Below, piece after piece: positions 16,847-23,794 of a DNA stretch of 64,000 nt. Each line of letters starts with the position of its first letter. Position 1 is the first letter of the stretch. The notes under the pieces are model-generated. The model saw only the letters and a list, made by a program, of their open reading frames with translations, did not search any database and was not told the origin of the DNA. The stretch lies in the NCBI GenBank assembly GCA_041655955.1, contig JBBAEN010000002.1, positions 744,001 through 808,000 on the forward strand, given 5' to 3'. The DNA comes from Micavibrio_A sp041655955 (GTDB taxonomy: Bacteria; Pseudomonadota; Alphaproteobacteria; Micavibrionales; Micavibrionaceae). The translations under genes were made by a program, and so were the position numbers.

Positions 16847-18114
16847 TGAAACACAAGCTCAAACCCAAAGGCTCCATTTTGGCCGCACTGGATATAGGCA
16901 GCCACAAGATTGCCTGTTTCATTGGCCGGATTGTCGATGACGAGGGCGCGATCGAGGTTTTGGGCGTCGGTAATCAGGCCTCGAAAGGCATCAAGGGCGG
17001 CGTCGTCATCGATCTCGATCTGGCCGAAAACGCCATCCGCTCCACTGTCCATGCCGCGGAAAACATGGCGGCGGAGGCGATGAAGGGCTACCCGCTGCGC
17101 GAGGTTATCATCAACGTGCCGGGCGTTTACGCCCATTCCCATGTGATGGGCGCGTCGATTCAGGTCGCCGGCCATTCGATTACGGGCAACGATGTCCGCC
17201 GCGCGCTCGCCAAGGCGCAGGATCAGGTGCTTTCCGCCGATTACGAGCTTATCCATACCATCCCCATCGGCTACCGCATCGACGGGCAGGAGGGAATCCG
17301 CGACCCGCGCGGCATGGTGGGGCAGCAGCTCGATGTCGGCATTCATATGGTGACGGCGGATCTGGGGCCGCTCCAGAATATCGCGTCCTGTATCGAACGC
17401 TCCCATCTCGATATTATCGCCCTCGGCTCCTCGCCCTATGCGGCGGGGCTGGCCAGCCTTGTCGAGGACGAGATGGATCTGGGCTGTACCGTCATTGACA
17501 TGGGCGCAGGCGTGACGTCCTTTGCCGTGTTTCAGGGCGGCCATATGATTTATTCCGACGCCATTCCGGCAGGCGGGCAGCACGTGACAAACGACATAGC
17601 CAAAGGGCTGATGTGTTCCGGCGCGGATGCCGAGCGGCTGAAAACCCTTTACGGCAGCGCCATGGTGACGAGCGGGGATGAGAGCGAGCTTATCGAAGTC
17701 CCGCAACTCGGCGAAAACGACCGCCATGCGCCGAATCATATTCCGCGCTCGCTCCTGATCGGCATTATCCAGCCGCGGCTGGAGGAGATACTTGAAATCG
17801 TCCGCGGACGCATCCGCGATTCCGGCCTCGGCAGCGGCATTGGCCGCCGCGTCGTCCTGACGGGCGGCGGTTCGCAAATGCCGGGTATGCGCGAGCTTTC
17901 CCAATCCATTCTGGACAAGCAGGTGCGGCTTGGCCGCCCGATCCGCCTCAATTCCCTCCCCGACGCCGTGAGCGGCCCGGCCTTTGCGACGACGGCGGGG
18001 CTTTTGACCTATATCACCGAGCGGCATGATGAAATGCCCGCCGAAATTATGGCGACGGTGGAGCCGGGAAGCCTGTGGGAGCGCATGAAATTCTGGTGGA
18101 AAGAGAATTGGTGA
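16846..18114 (+). CDS. ftsA: Cell division protein FtsA
   Basis: FtsA is the actin-like ATPase that tethers FtsZ to the membrane. The 422-residue product has the phosphate-1 loop AALDIGSHKIACFIG at about residues 12-26, the SHVMGASIQVAGH segment of the 1C (SHS2) domain, a second phosphate loop VIDMGAGVTSFAVF, and VVLTGGGSQMPGM. The C-terminus (SLWERMKFWWKENW) is an amphipathic, Trp-rich helix that would serve as the membrane-targeting sequence. It is followed, with a 1-base overlap, by a small membrane protein gene rather than directly by ftsZ. Confidence 0.97.
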   Translation: MKHKLKPKGSILAALDIGSHKIACFIGRIVDDEGAIEVLGVGNQASKGIKGGVVIDLDLAENAIRSTVHAAENMAAEAMKGYPLREVIINVPGVYAHSHVMGASIQVAGHSITGNDVRRALAKAQDQVLSADYELIHTIPIGYRIDGQEGIRDPRGMVGQQLDVGIHMVTADLGPLQNIASCIERSHLDIIALGSSPYAAGLASLVEDEMDLGCTVIDMGAGVTSFAVFQGGHMIYSDAIPAGGQHVTNDIAKGLMCSGADAERLKTLYGSAMVTSGDESELIEVPQLGENDRHAPNHIPRSLLIGIIQPRLEEILEIVRGRIRDSGLGSGIGRRVVLTGGGSQMPGMRELSQSILDKQVRLGRPIRLNSLPDAVSGPAFATTAGLLTYITERHDEMPAEIMATVEPGSLWERMKFWWKENW

Positions 18115-18347
18115 TGGGCTTCTTTACGAAAAGCATAACGCTTTTGGCCGCGATTGCCGCCGGCGTCGCCGTCCTTTATTTTATCCATGACGCGCGTATC
18201 CAATATGGTTTGGGCGGCGCGCTGGGACTGGCCGGGGCGCTTTTGCTGGGACGATCGGTTCAATCGCGCGGCAAGAATAATTTCTTTTTTGGCGTTTTAT
18301 ATCTTCTTCTGGCCGTTCTCATTTTTATCGGGCCTTTCCGCTTCTAG
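18114..18347 (+). CDS. Small three-span membrane protein between ftsA and ftsZ, unknown function
   Basis: The 77-residue product is not recognised. The start ATG at 18114 shares its A with the ftsA stop, so translation is likely coupled to ftsA; an in-frame start 13 codons earlier inside ftsA is possible but less likely. Three hydrophobic segments are visible: about residues 7-24, 31-48 and 57-75, with a short basic loop (RSVQSRGKNN) between the last two. ftsA and ftsZ are usually adjacent, so a coupled membrane protein here may have a role linked to division. Function is unknown; the coding call rests on the coupling and the hydrophobic pattern. Confidence 0.65.
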   Translation: MGFFTKSITLLAAIAAGVAVLYFIHDARIQYGLGGALGLAGALLLGRSVQSRGKNNFFFGVLYLLLAVLIFIGPFRF

Positions 18348-18645
18348 GCTCCCGCCCGTTTTGGGTGCGGCAATCCTGTTTCAATATATATTCAAGAAAT
18401 GTTTCGCTTCCGCGCGCGGGGGCCGCTCTTGCCTGTCCGGTTTTGAGAAAACGGCGGGCGGGCATAAAGCCGTTTACGCCACCGCGCCAAAGCCTTGCAG
18501 GTGCGGAGAATTTTGCGGCTGTTTATATTGATGTTTAAGAGCGCCGCACAACCCTATGAGATTGCTTGCTCTATGGCATGCGCGCATAAAATGCGCACAG
18601 TCTTTCTTGCTGGAATCTTTGAAAAAAGTAGATTTCATCCTAAAG

Positions 18646-18654
18646 TTATCCACA
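18646..18654 (+). promoter_or_regulatory. DnaA box upstream of ftsZ
   Basis: TTATCCACA, a perfect consensus DnaA nonamer, 225 bases before the ftsZ start and among the GANTC sites. It is identical to the box before mraZ at 1102. Both are in gene-free control regions. DnaA binding is inferred. Confidence 0.55.
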
Positions 18655-18791
18655 GTTAAATATGTGCATTTTCTTTGGGTTTTCCTGCGTCCGTGACAAA
18701 ATCCAATGTGCGAATCAAAAGAATCACTTAAGAGATTCTGTTGTCGCTTTTATGCGGGGCCGGATGCGCCTGAAAAACGCTTTTGCCCGCC

Positions 18792-18838
18792 GTTTGTACC
18801 GTTCCTACGAATTTTCATGATTCCGTTCCGGTACGAAC
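18792..18838. repeat. Imperfect inverted repeat in the ftsZ leader
   Basis: GTTTGTACCG (about 18792) and CGGTACGAAC (about 18829) are inverted copies matching at 9 of 10 positions, with about 27 bases between them; CGTTCC followed by TACGAA also repeats directly. It ends about 40 bases before the ftsZ start and could be an operator or an RNA stem. Confidence 0.35.
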
Positions 18839-18878
18839 ATCCATAGAATCGCCTGCATAGCCTAACCAAGAGGTCGTC

Positions 18879-20651
18879 ATGATAAATTTGAGAATTCAAA
18901 CGCCAGAGGTACAAAGATTGTCCCCTAAAATTACAGTCGTCGGTGTGGGCGGCGCAGGTGGAAACGCCGTAAATAATATGATTTCCAGTGGATTGGAGGG
19001 CGTTGAATTCCTCGTCTGCAACACGGACTCGCAGGCTCTTGAAGGCAGCTTGTGCGAGGCGCGCATCCAGCTCGGCACGCATGTGACGGCGGGGCTTGGC
19101 GCCGGGGCAAAACCGGAAATGGGGCAGCGCGCGGCGGAGGAAAGCATTGACGAGGTCATGGATCGCCTGCTCGGTTCCAACATGGTCTTTATCACAGCCG
19201 GCATGGGCGGCGGGACGGGGACGGGCGCAGCGCCTGTCATTGCCCGCGCTTGCCGCGATGCCGGTATCCTGACTGTCGGCGTTATAACCAAGCCGTTCCA
19301 TTTCGAGGGAACGCACCGTATGCGCCAGGCCGAATCCGGCATCAGCGAGATCCAGGATTACGTGGATACGCTGATCGTCATCCCGAACCAGAATCTTTTC
19401 CGCGTCGCCAATGAAAAGACGACCTTTGCCGATGCGTTCCGCATGGCTGATTCCGTCCTGCAATCCGGCGTTCGCGGCGTGACCGACCTTATTACCAAAG
19501 AGGGTCTTATCAACCTCGACTTCTCCGACATCCGCTCCGCGATGCTGGAAATGGGCAAGGCGATGATGGGGACGGGCGAGGCCGAAGGCGAACGCCGCGC
19601 CATCGAGGCAGCCGAAGCCGCAATCAACAACCCGCTTCTGGACGATATTTCGATGAAGGGCGCGCGCGGCGTCATCATCAACGTCACGGGCGGAACCGAT
19701 ATGACGCTGTTCGAGGTCGATGAGGCCTGTAACCGCATCCGCGACGAAGTCGATCCGAATGCCAATATCATCTTCGGTTCGACCTTTGATGATAAAATGG
19801 AAGGCCGTATCCGTGTTTCCGTCGTTGCGACGGGGATCGATGCTGCCGAAGCCAGGCAGCCCGTTTCAACGACGGGAACGGGCGGGGTGCGTGTGACTTC
19901 TGTGGGAAAGCCCGCGCCGCAGGCTGAAAACAAGCCTGTATTCGAACGCGCGAAACCGCAAACGGCCACGGCTGTCCAGACATCCATCCCTGCTTCTGCC
20001 GCAGCAACTCCGCCGGCAGCTCCTCTTGTGCGCGCACCGGCCCAGGCCTATGCGATTGAACCGGCCCGGCAGGCCGCCGCCTATACGGCGCCCCAGCCCG
20101 CGCCCGTCCGTGACGAGCCGGAGCGCGATATGTTTGAACAGCAGGAATTTACCCCTGCCGCGCAAACGGCACCGTCACCCCAGCACCAACAGGCTTCCGG
20201 CCTGCGTGGGACGCTGCATGATGGGCATTTTATCCCGCCGAAAGCCGTTATTCCCGAACCGCAAGACCCTGCCGGCGGTTATGGCATGGGGGGCGGTTAT
20301 ACCGCGCCGGCCCAAGCCGGGCATGGATATCATCTGCGCCCGCCGACACCGGGTGCAGGACAGGCAGAGCGCAAGAAAACGCCCTCTTTGTTCGAGCGTA
20401 TTACCAGCGGCGTCCGTCATGCCGCCCGCCAGATTGAAATGGAAGAGGGCGCCGTTGCCGATGATTACCAAGGCGGAACGCAGCGGACAGGAACCGGCGG
20501 CGGTGGTTTCCACAACAGCCTTCGCGCCGCGCCACGCATTGCGGAAAATCCGGCACAAGGCCAGTTGAATATCGACGCGCCCGCGGCAAGCCGCCCGAAA
20601 AACGAGGAAGAGCTTGATATCCCTGCTTTCTTGCGTCGTCAGGCGAACTAA
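18879..20651 (+). CDS. ftsZ: Cell division GTPase FtsZ
   Basis: FtsZ is the tubulin-like GTPase that forms the division ring. The GTP-binding loop GMGGGTGTGAAP is at about residues 108-119, with GVGGAGGNAVNNM near residue 21 and NVDFSDI-like NLDFSDIRSAM later. The globular domain ends near residue 325. It is followed by a linker of about 245 residues rich in Ala, Pro and Gln, and by the C-terminal peptide LDIPAFLRRQAN, which binds FtsA and other partners. At 590 residues it is long because of the linker. AGAGG lies before the ATG. A strong terminator follows at 20712. Confidence 0.98.
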   Translation: MINLRIQTPEVQRLSPKITVVGVGGAGGNAVNNMISSGLEGVEFLVCNTDSQALEGSLCEARIQLGTHVTAGLGAGAKPEMGQRAAEESIDEVMDRLLGSNMVFITAGMGGGTGTGAAPVIARACRDAGILTVGVITKPFHFEGTHRMRQAESGISEIQDYVDTLIVIPNQNLFRVANEKTTFADAFRMADSVLQSGVRGVTDLITKEGLINLDFSDIRSAMLEMGKAMMGTGEAEGERRAIEAAEAAINNPLLDDISMKGARGVIINVTGGTDMTLFEVDEACNRIRDEVDPNANIIFGSTFDDKMEGRIRVSVVATGIDAAEARQPVSTTGTGGVRVTSVGKPAPQAENKPVFERAKPQTATAVQTSIPASAAATPPAAPLVRAPAQAYAIEPARQAAAYTAPQPAPVRDEPERDMFEQQEFTPAAQTAPSPQHQQASGLRGTLHDGHFIPPKAVIPEPQDPAGGYGMGGGYTAPAQAGHGYHLRPPTPGAGQAERKKTPSLFERITSGVRHAARQIEMEEGAVADDYQGGTQRTGTGGGGFHNSLRAAPRIAENPAQGQLNIDAPAASRPKNEEELDIPAFLRRQAN

Positions 20652-20711
20652 GGCCGGACTTTGATTGAAAGATTTGTTTTTTCTGAGTGTCCTCCAGAAA
20701 AAATATAACTA

Positions 20712-20738
20712 GGGGAGCCGCATGGCTCCCCCTTTTTT
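20712..20738 (+). terminator. Rho-independent terminator of ftsZ
   Basis: GGGGAGCC pairs with GGCTCCCC across a four-base loop (GCAT) and is followed by CTTTTTT. It ends the division cluster. Confidence 0.92.
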
Positions 20739-20803
20739 ATGCCGGATAGCGCCAACCATGAAAGGGCAGGGTAGTCATGGGGCGGCGCAGGACGGGAGTT
20801 GAA

Positions 20804-20837
20804 AAAGAACCCGCCCGTTATTCCGGGCGGGTTCTTT
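20804..20837 (-). terminator. Rho-independent terminator of the ECF sigma gene
   Basis: AAAGAACCCGCCCG and CGGGCGGGTTCTTT form a 14-pair stem with a six-base loop. On the minus strand it is followed by TTC after a run of T, and it lies 36 bases past the sigma factor stop. Confidence 0.88.
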
Positions 20838-20872
20838 CCAGCTCTGTGATGTCGTCCGCAGTGCTTTGACTT

Positions 20873-21412
20873 TTAAGCGGCTATCCTGCCCAGATGGCGG
20901 AATTCTTCATTATCCTGACCGTTCAGCGGCGTTCCCGGCCCTTCCATAAGGGAGATAAGCTGGCTGCGCGCGCGGGAAAGGCGGGAGCGGACAGTGCCGA
21001 CAGGGATTTCCAAAAGATCGGCTACTTCCTGATATTGCATGCCTTTGACACAAACCATGACGAGGATTTCCTTGTGTTCGGCAGACATTTTTTCCATTGC
21101 GCGGCCCAAAGCCTTGACCTCTGATTTTATATGCTGGTCAGCCTCGATCGAGCGGTTTTCAATATGGAAAGTTGGGTCGTACTGGCTTTCAAATTTTGTT
21201 TTCCGGCGGTAGCTGGTAACGAATATGTTATACATAACTTTTGACGTCCATTTGAACAGATTGGTTCCCGTTTCAAAATAGTCAGCTTTCTCCATGGCCC
21301 GCAGAAGGGTCGACTGAACGAGATCGTCAGCTTCGCTTGTATTGCGGGTCAGTTTGACTGCAAATTTTTTCAATTTCGGCATTTCCGCTACAAGTTCTCT
21401 TTGCGTAAACAT
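20873..21412 (-). CDS. ECF RNA polymerase sigma factor, EcfG-like
   Basis: The 179-residue protein has sigma region 2 (about residues 8-75, with ADDLVQSTLLRAM and FETGTNLFKWTSKVMYNIF) and sigma region 4 (about 110-162, with YQEVADLLEIPVGTVRSRLSRAR). The GTNL-x-x-W pattern resembles EcfG (ECF15), the general stress sigma of alphaproteobacteria. This is backed by EcfG-type promoters (GGAAC-N16/17-CGTT) before four neighbouring operons and a near match before this gene itself. AGGAG precedes the ATG. No NepR anti-sigma or PhyR gene is recognised in the window, although ecfG is often next to nepR. EcfG assignment is inference; the ECF class is secure. Confidence 0.85.
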   Translation of the reverse strand: MFTQRELVAEMPKLKKFAVKLTRNTSEADDLVQSTLLRAMEKADYFETGTNLFKWTSKVMYNIFVTSYRRKTKFESQYDPTFHIENRSIEADQHIKSEVKALGRAMEKMSAEHKEILVMVCVKGMQYQEVADLLEIPVGTVRSRLSRARSQLISLMEGPGTPLNGQDNEEFRHLGRIAA

Positions 21413-21468
21413 TGTTAAGCTCCTATCGTTGCTTATTGCTGATGATTTCGAGCCTAGCGGAGCTTCGT

Positions 21469-21493
21469 AACGAAGATTTGTCCTTTATGTTAC
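21469..21493 (-). promoter_or_regulatory. Candidate EcfG-type promoter of the sigma gene (autoregulation)
   Basis: On the minus strand GTAAC, 16 bases, CGTT: one mismatch in the -35 (GTAAC for GGAAC) and a perfect -10. It lies about 57 bases upstream of the sigma factor start, consistent with positive autoregulation. Confidence 0.5.
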
Positions 21494-21586
21494 GGGAGTG
21501 AAAAAGTTTGTATCTTTTCTGTAACAAATGATTAAGATAGTAAAATCAATTCATTAGAATTTTTGCATGTAGAAGGAATTCTGCCG

Positions 21587-22315
21587 ATGCCCAAGGCGAC
21601 CGTTTTGAGCGTTGACGATGATGAAGGCCTGCAAATGGTCGTAACCCATTATCTGAACGGCGAAGGCTATAAGGCCCTGTCCGCCGGGAGCGGCAAGGAG
21701 CTTATGAAGCTTCTTGAAACGCAGACACCGCAGATCATCCTGCTCGATCTCATATTGCCGGATACGGACGGCATCAGCCTTCTGGCGCAGCTTCGCACGA
21801 TGCAGAAAATTCCCGTTATTGTTGTTAGCGGCAAGAGCGATACAACCGAGAAAGTCGTTTGCCTTGAAATGGGGGCCGATGATTACATGACAAAGCCGTT
21901 CGAGATGCGCGAGCTTTCCGCGCGCATCAAAGCTGTTCTCCGCCGCGCGGAAGAAAAGCCGGCTGTCCTTATGGGCGACGGGGCGAATGATAAAACACAA
22001 AGGCTTGTTCATTTTGATGTATGGACGCTGGATCGCGGGCAGTTCCAGCTATTCGATGAAAAGGGTGTATCCGCCGACCTTACGACGGGCGAATATAAAT
22101 TGATTGAGGCCCTTGTCGACGCGGCAAATAAGGTGCTGAGCCGCGAGCGTTTGTTTGAGCTGACGCGCGAAAGCGATTATGATTCTTTCGACCGGGCCGT
22201 CGATATCCAGATAGGGCGCCTGCGCAAAAAGCTGAATGACGACCCCAAAGATCCGCGCTATATCAAGACAATCCGCGGCGTCGGCTATATGTTCTGCGGC
22301 GAAATCAAAGCATAA
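21587..22315 (+). CDS. OmpR/PhoB-family DNA-binding response regulator
   Basis: The 242-residue protein has an N-terminal receiver domain (acidic residues in SVDDDEG, phospho-acceptor Asp in LLDLILPD, Ser in VVSGKSD, Lys in MTKPF) and a C-terminal winged-helix domain ending RLRKKLNDDP then TIRGVGYMF. AGAAGGAA lies before ATG 21587, preferred over an upstream TTG at 21563. It is divergent from the EcfG-like sigma gene and has no histidine kinase beside it, so it is an orphan here. It is not PhyR, which has a sigma-like N-terminal domain. A role in the same stress circuit is suggested only by position. Confidence 0.9.
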   Translation: MPKATVLSVDDDEGLQMVVTHYLNGEGYKALSAGSGKELMKLLETQTPQIILLDLILPDTDGISLLAQLRTMQKIPVIVVSGKSDTTEKVVCLEMGADDYMTKPFEMRELSARIKAVLRRAEEKPAVLMGDGANDKTQRLVHFDVWTLDRGQFQLFDEKGVSADLTTGEYKLIEALVDAANKVLSRERLFELTRESDYDSFDRAVDIQIGRLRKKLNDDPKDPRYIKTIRGVGYMFCGEIKA

Positions 22316-22357
22316 AATCCATTTTTTGTATGTCACGGGCCGGGTTTCTTTTTTCCC

Positions 22358-22382
22358 GGAACAAAAACGCGTTTTTAGCGTT
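22358..22382 (+). promoter_or_regulatory. EcfG-type promoter of the DUF883 operon
   Basis: GGAAC (22358-22362), 16 bases, CGTT (22379-22382): a perfect match to the EcfG consensus, 40 bases before the ATG at 22423. Confidence 0.75.
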
Positions 22383-22422
22383 TGTTTCCTTGTCACTGTC
22401 ATATTTTGAAAAGGAGATTTTT

Positions 22423-22773
22423 ATGGCCAAGGAAATGGTAAAAGACGCCGCGAACACATTATCCCGTGAGATTGACGGTGCCAAAAGCCGCGCGAATACG
22501 AATATTATCAAGGAAGATTTGCAAGTATTGAAAGAAGACGCCGAAGTCGTATTGCAGGATGCAAAAGTTCTGGGCCGCGATTTGAAGCATGAGGGCAAGA
22601 AGCAATTGGCCCATGCAGAAGCGCGCGCCAAGGAAGCGCTTGATGGGGCAAAGGAACGCAGCCGCGACCAGTTCGAGCTAATCGCCGAATATGTCCGCAA
22701 CAATCCGGGGCAATCCATCGCCATGGCTTTTGTCGGCGGGGTTGTCGCGAGCATGCTTGTTGGCCGGAGATAA
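22423..22773 (+). CDS. DUF883 (YqjD/ElaB-like) membrane-anchored protein
   Basis: The 116-residue product has a long, charged, probably helical region (Lys, Glu, Asp and Ala rich, about residues 1-88) and one C-terminal hydrophobic segment (about 95-113) after NNPGQSIAMAF, ending in VGRR. This is the layout of YqjD/ElaB/DUF883 proteins, which in E. coli are stationary-phase inner-membrane proteins that bind ribosomes. AAGGAG precedes ATG 22423; an upstream start in frame is rejected because it would include the promoter. It is followed 5 bases later by a YqjE-like gene. A perfect EcfG-type promoter suggests induction by general stress. Confidence 0.75.
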   Translation: MAKEMVKDAANTLSREIDGAKSRANTNIIKEDLQVLKEDAEVVLQDAKVLGRDLKHEGKKQLAHAEARAKEALDGAKERSRDQFELIAEYVRNNPGQSIAMAFVGGVVASMLVGRR

Positions 22774-22778
22774 AACCC

Positions 22779-23228
22779 ATGTCACCTTTGATAAGGGAAT
22801 TGCTGGTAAATGGCCTCATGGCCGGCACCGCCATGCAAAAGGCTAAAAAGACGACGGCAGGCATCGGCTATTACGGGCTTGCCGGAGTCGTTGCTTTTAT
22901 CGGCATGTTGTTCTTTGCGGTTGCAGGGTTTTCGTGGCTTCTTGCTTATTATTCCATGCCGATAGCCGCCGTCGCTACGGGGGCTACGCTTATGCTGATT
23001 GCGTGCGCCGTCTGCGGATGGGGCCATTACCGTATCAGGAGCAAAAAGCATTTCAAAAAACCGGCGGCGAATGCGGGATTTATTGATAATGTCGAAAATA
23101 CCGTGAAAACCATGCTCGACGGATTCGAAGAGCCTGTAAAGGACAACCCCAAAATGGCCTTGCTGCTTGCCGCCCTTGCCGGTTTTGCCGCCGGTGATCA
23201 AATTGGCGATAAAATAAACACGCATTAG
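22779..23228 (+). CDS. Membrane protein, YqjE/holin superfamily III-like
   Basis: The 149-residue protein has two adjacent hydrophobic segments (about residues 28-58 and 62-82) and a C-terminal part with a third weaker one (KMALLLAALAGFAAGDQIG). It follows the DUF883 gene after 5 bases, the same arrangement as yqjD-yqjE, and two closely spaced membrane spans fit the Phage_holin_3_6/YqjE type. Function is not known. The family call leans on gene context and topology rather than a sharp motif. Confidence 0.55.
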   Translation: MSPLIRELLVNGLMAGTAMQKAKKTTAGIGYYGLAGVVAFIGMLFFAVAGFSWLLAYYSMPIAAVATGATLMLIACAVCGWGHYRIRSKKHFKKPAANAGFIDNVENTVKTMLDGFEEPVKDNPKMALLLAALAGFAAGDQIGDKINTH

Positions 23229-23248
23229 CAATAATTTATAAAATGCCC

Positions 23249-23273
23249 GGAACTTATCAGTATGCCGGACGTT
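23249..23273 (+). promoter_or_regulatory. EcfG-type promoter of the entericidin-like gene
   Basis: GGAAC (23249-23253), 16 bases, CGTT (23270-23273): perfect match, 40 bases before the ATG at 23314. Confidence 0.75.
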
Positions 23274-23313
23274 CTGAATTGCATTGAAAACAATGGATTA
23301 AAAAGGATAAACA

Positions 23314-23454
23314 ATGAAAAAGCATCTTGTTATGACGATTGCGGCCCTTGTAATGGCAGGTTCACTTGCCGCCTGTGCAAATACGCTGCACGGCGCGGGC
23401 GAAGACATTGAAAATGCCGGCCAGAATATTCAACAAAACACACCCAAAAAATAA
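23314..23454 (+). CDS. Entericidin-like small lipoprotein
   Basis: A 46-residue peptide with a lysine-containing signal peptide and a lipobox (SLAAC, Cys at residue 21), then ANTLHGAGEDIENAGQNIQ. The ANT...GxGxDIxxAGxxI pattern is typical of the entericidin A/B family, small stress-induced lipoproteins whose E. coli members form a toxin-antidote pair. AAAGGA lies before the ATG. No second entericidin is seen nearby. A perfect EcfG-type promoter lies directly upstream, in line with stationary-phase or stress control of entericidin genes elsewhere. Confidence 0.85.
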   Translation: MKKHLVMTIAALVMAGSLAACANTLHGAGEDIENAGQNIQQNTPKK

Positions 23455-23470
23455 GAGCAGGAACATAGTC

Positions 23471-23644
23471 ATGAGCAATCGCGGAATTTTGATTATTATC
23501 GCCCTTATTGTAATAGGCATTTTGGGCCTGCTGGTTTTCCAGCAGAGGGAAAAAGCGCCTCTTGGAGAGCGGATTAGCGACAGCGTAAGCGAAACGGTTG
23601 AAGAAATCGGCGATGAAATAGACGATAACACGACCGTCCGATAA
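23471..23644 (+). CDS. Small bitopic membrane protein, 57 residues
   Basis: The product starts MSNRGILIIIALIVIGILG, with one transmembrane segment (about residues 5-23), followed by a charged, acidic tail (SDSVSETVEEIGDEIDD). It lies 16 bases after the entericidin-like gene and is followed by a terminator, so the two form one stress-controlled unit. The acidic tail with a 3-4 periodicity of hydrophobic residues (I, V, V, I, I) suggests an amphipathic helix. The function is unknown. Confidence 0.65.
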   Translation: MSNRGILIIIALIVIGILGLLVFQQREKAPLGERISDSVSETVEEIGDEIDDNTTVR

Positions 23645-23673
23645 GAAAATTTCTTGCTCCACAAGAAACGGGA

Positions 23674-23706
23674 GAAGCTGCGGAATAATTTTTCGCAGCT
23701 TTTTCT
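23674..23706 (+). terminator. Rho-independent terminator after the entericidin-like unit
   Basis: AAGCTGCGGAA pairs with TTTCGCAGCTT around a short loop and is followed by TTTTC. The promoter of the next gene starts 10 bases later. Confidence 0.8.
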
Positions 23707-23715
23707 GCGTCTTAT

Positions 23716-23741
23716 GGAACTGAAGAAAGAGGTCATACGTT
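23716..23741 (+). promoter_or_regulatory. EcfG-type promoter of the PRC-barrel gene
   Basis: GGAAC (23716-23720), 17 bases, CGTT (23738-23741). EcfG promoters accept 16 or 17 bases. It is 53 bases before the ATG at 23795. Confidence 0.7.
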
Positions 23742-23794
23742 TGCGCCGCGATTAACCGGACAGACGGATAGTTAGAAACAAGAAGGAGAATAAA

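Larger units (their letters stand above)
18613..18850. promoter_or_regulatory. Cluster of six GANTC (CcrM-type methylation) sites before ftsZ
   Basis: GANTC occurs at 18613, 18712, 18721, 18734, 18819 and 18846. About one such site per 256 bases is expected by chance, so six in 238 bases is a clear excess. In Caulobacter, CcrM methylation at GANTC sites in the ftsZ promoter ties transcription to the replication cycle; the same logic is inferred here. Confidence 0.55.
18348..18878. other. Control region of ftsZ
   Basis: This 531-base stretch carries no convincing gene. It holds a perfect DnaA box (18646-18654), six GANTC sites within 238 bases (18613-18850) and an imperfect inverted repeat just before the gene (18792-18838). 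It clearly separates ftsZ from the upstream operon and gives it its own promoter; no single sigma-70 promoter stands out. Confidence 0.65.
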
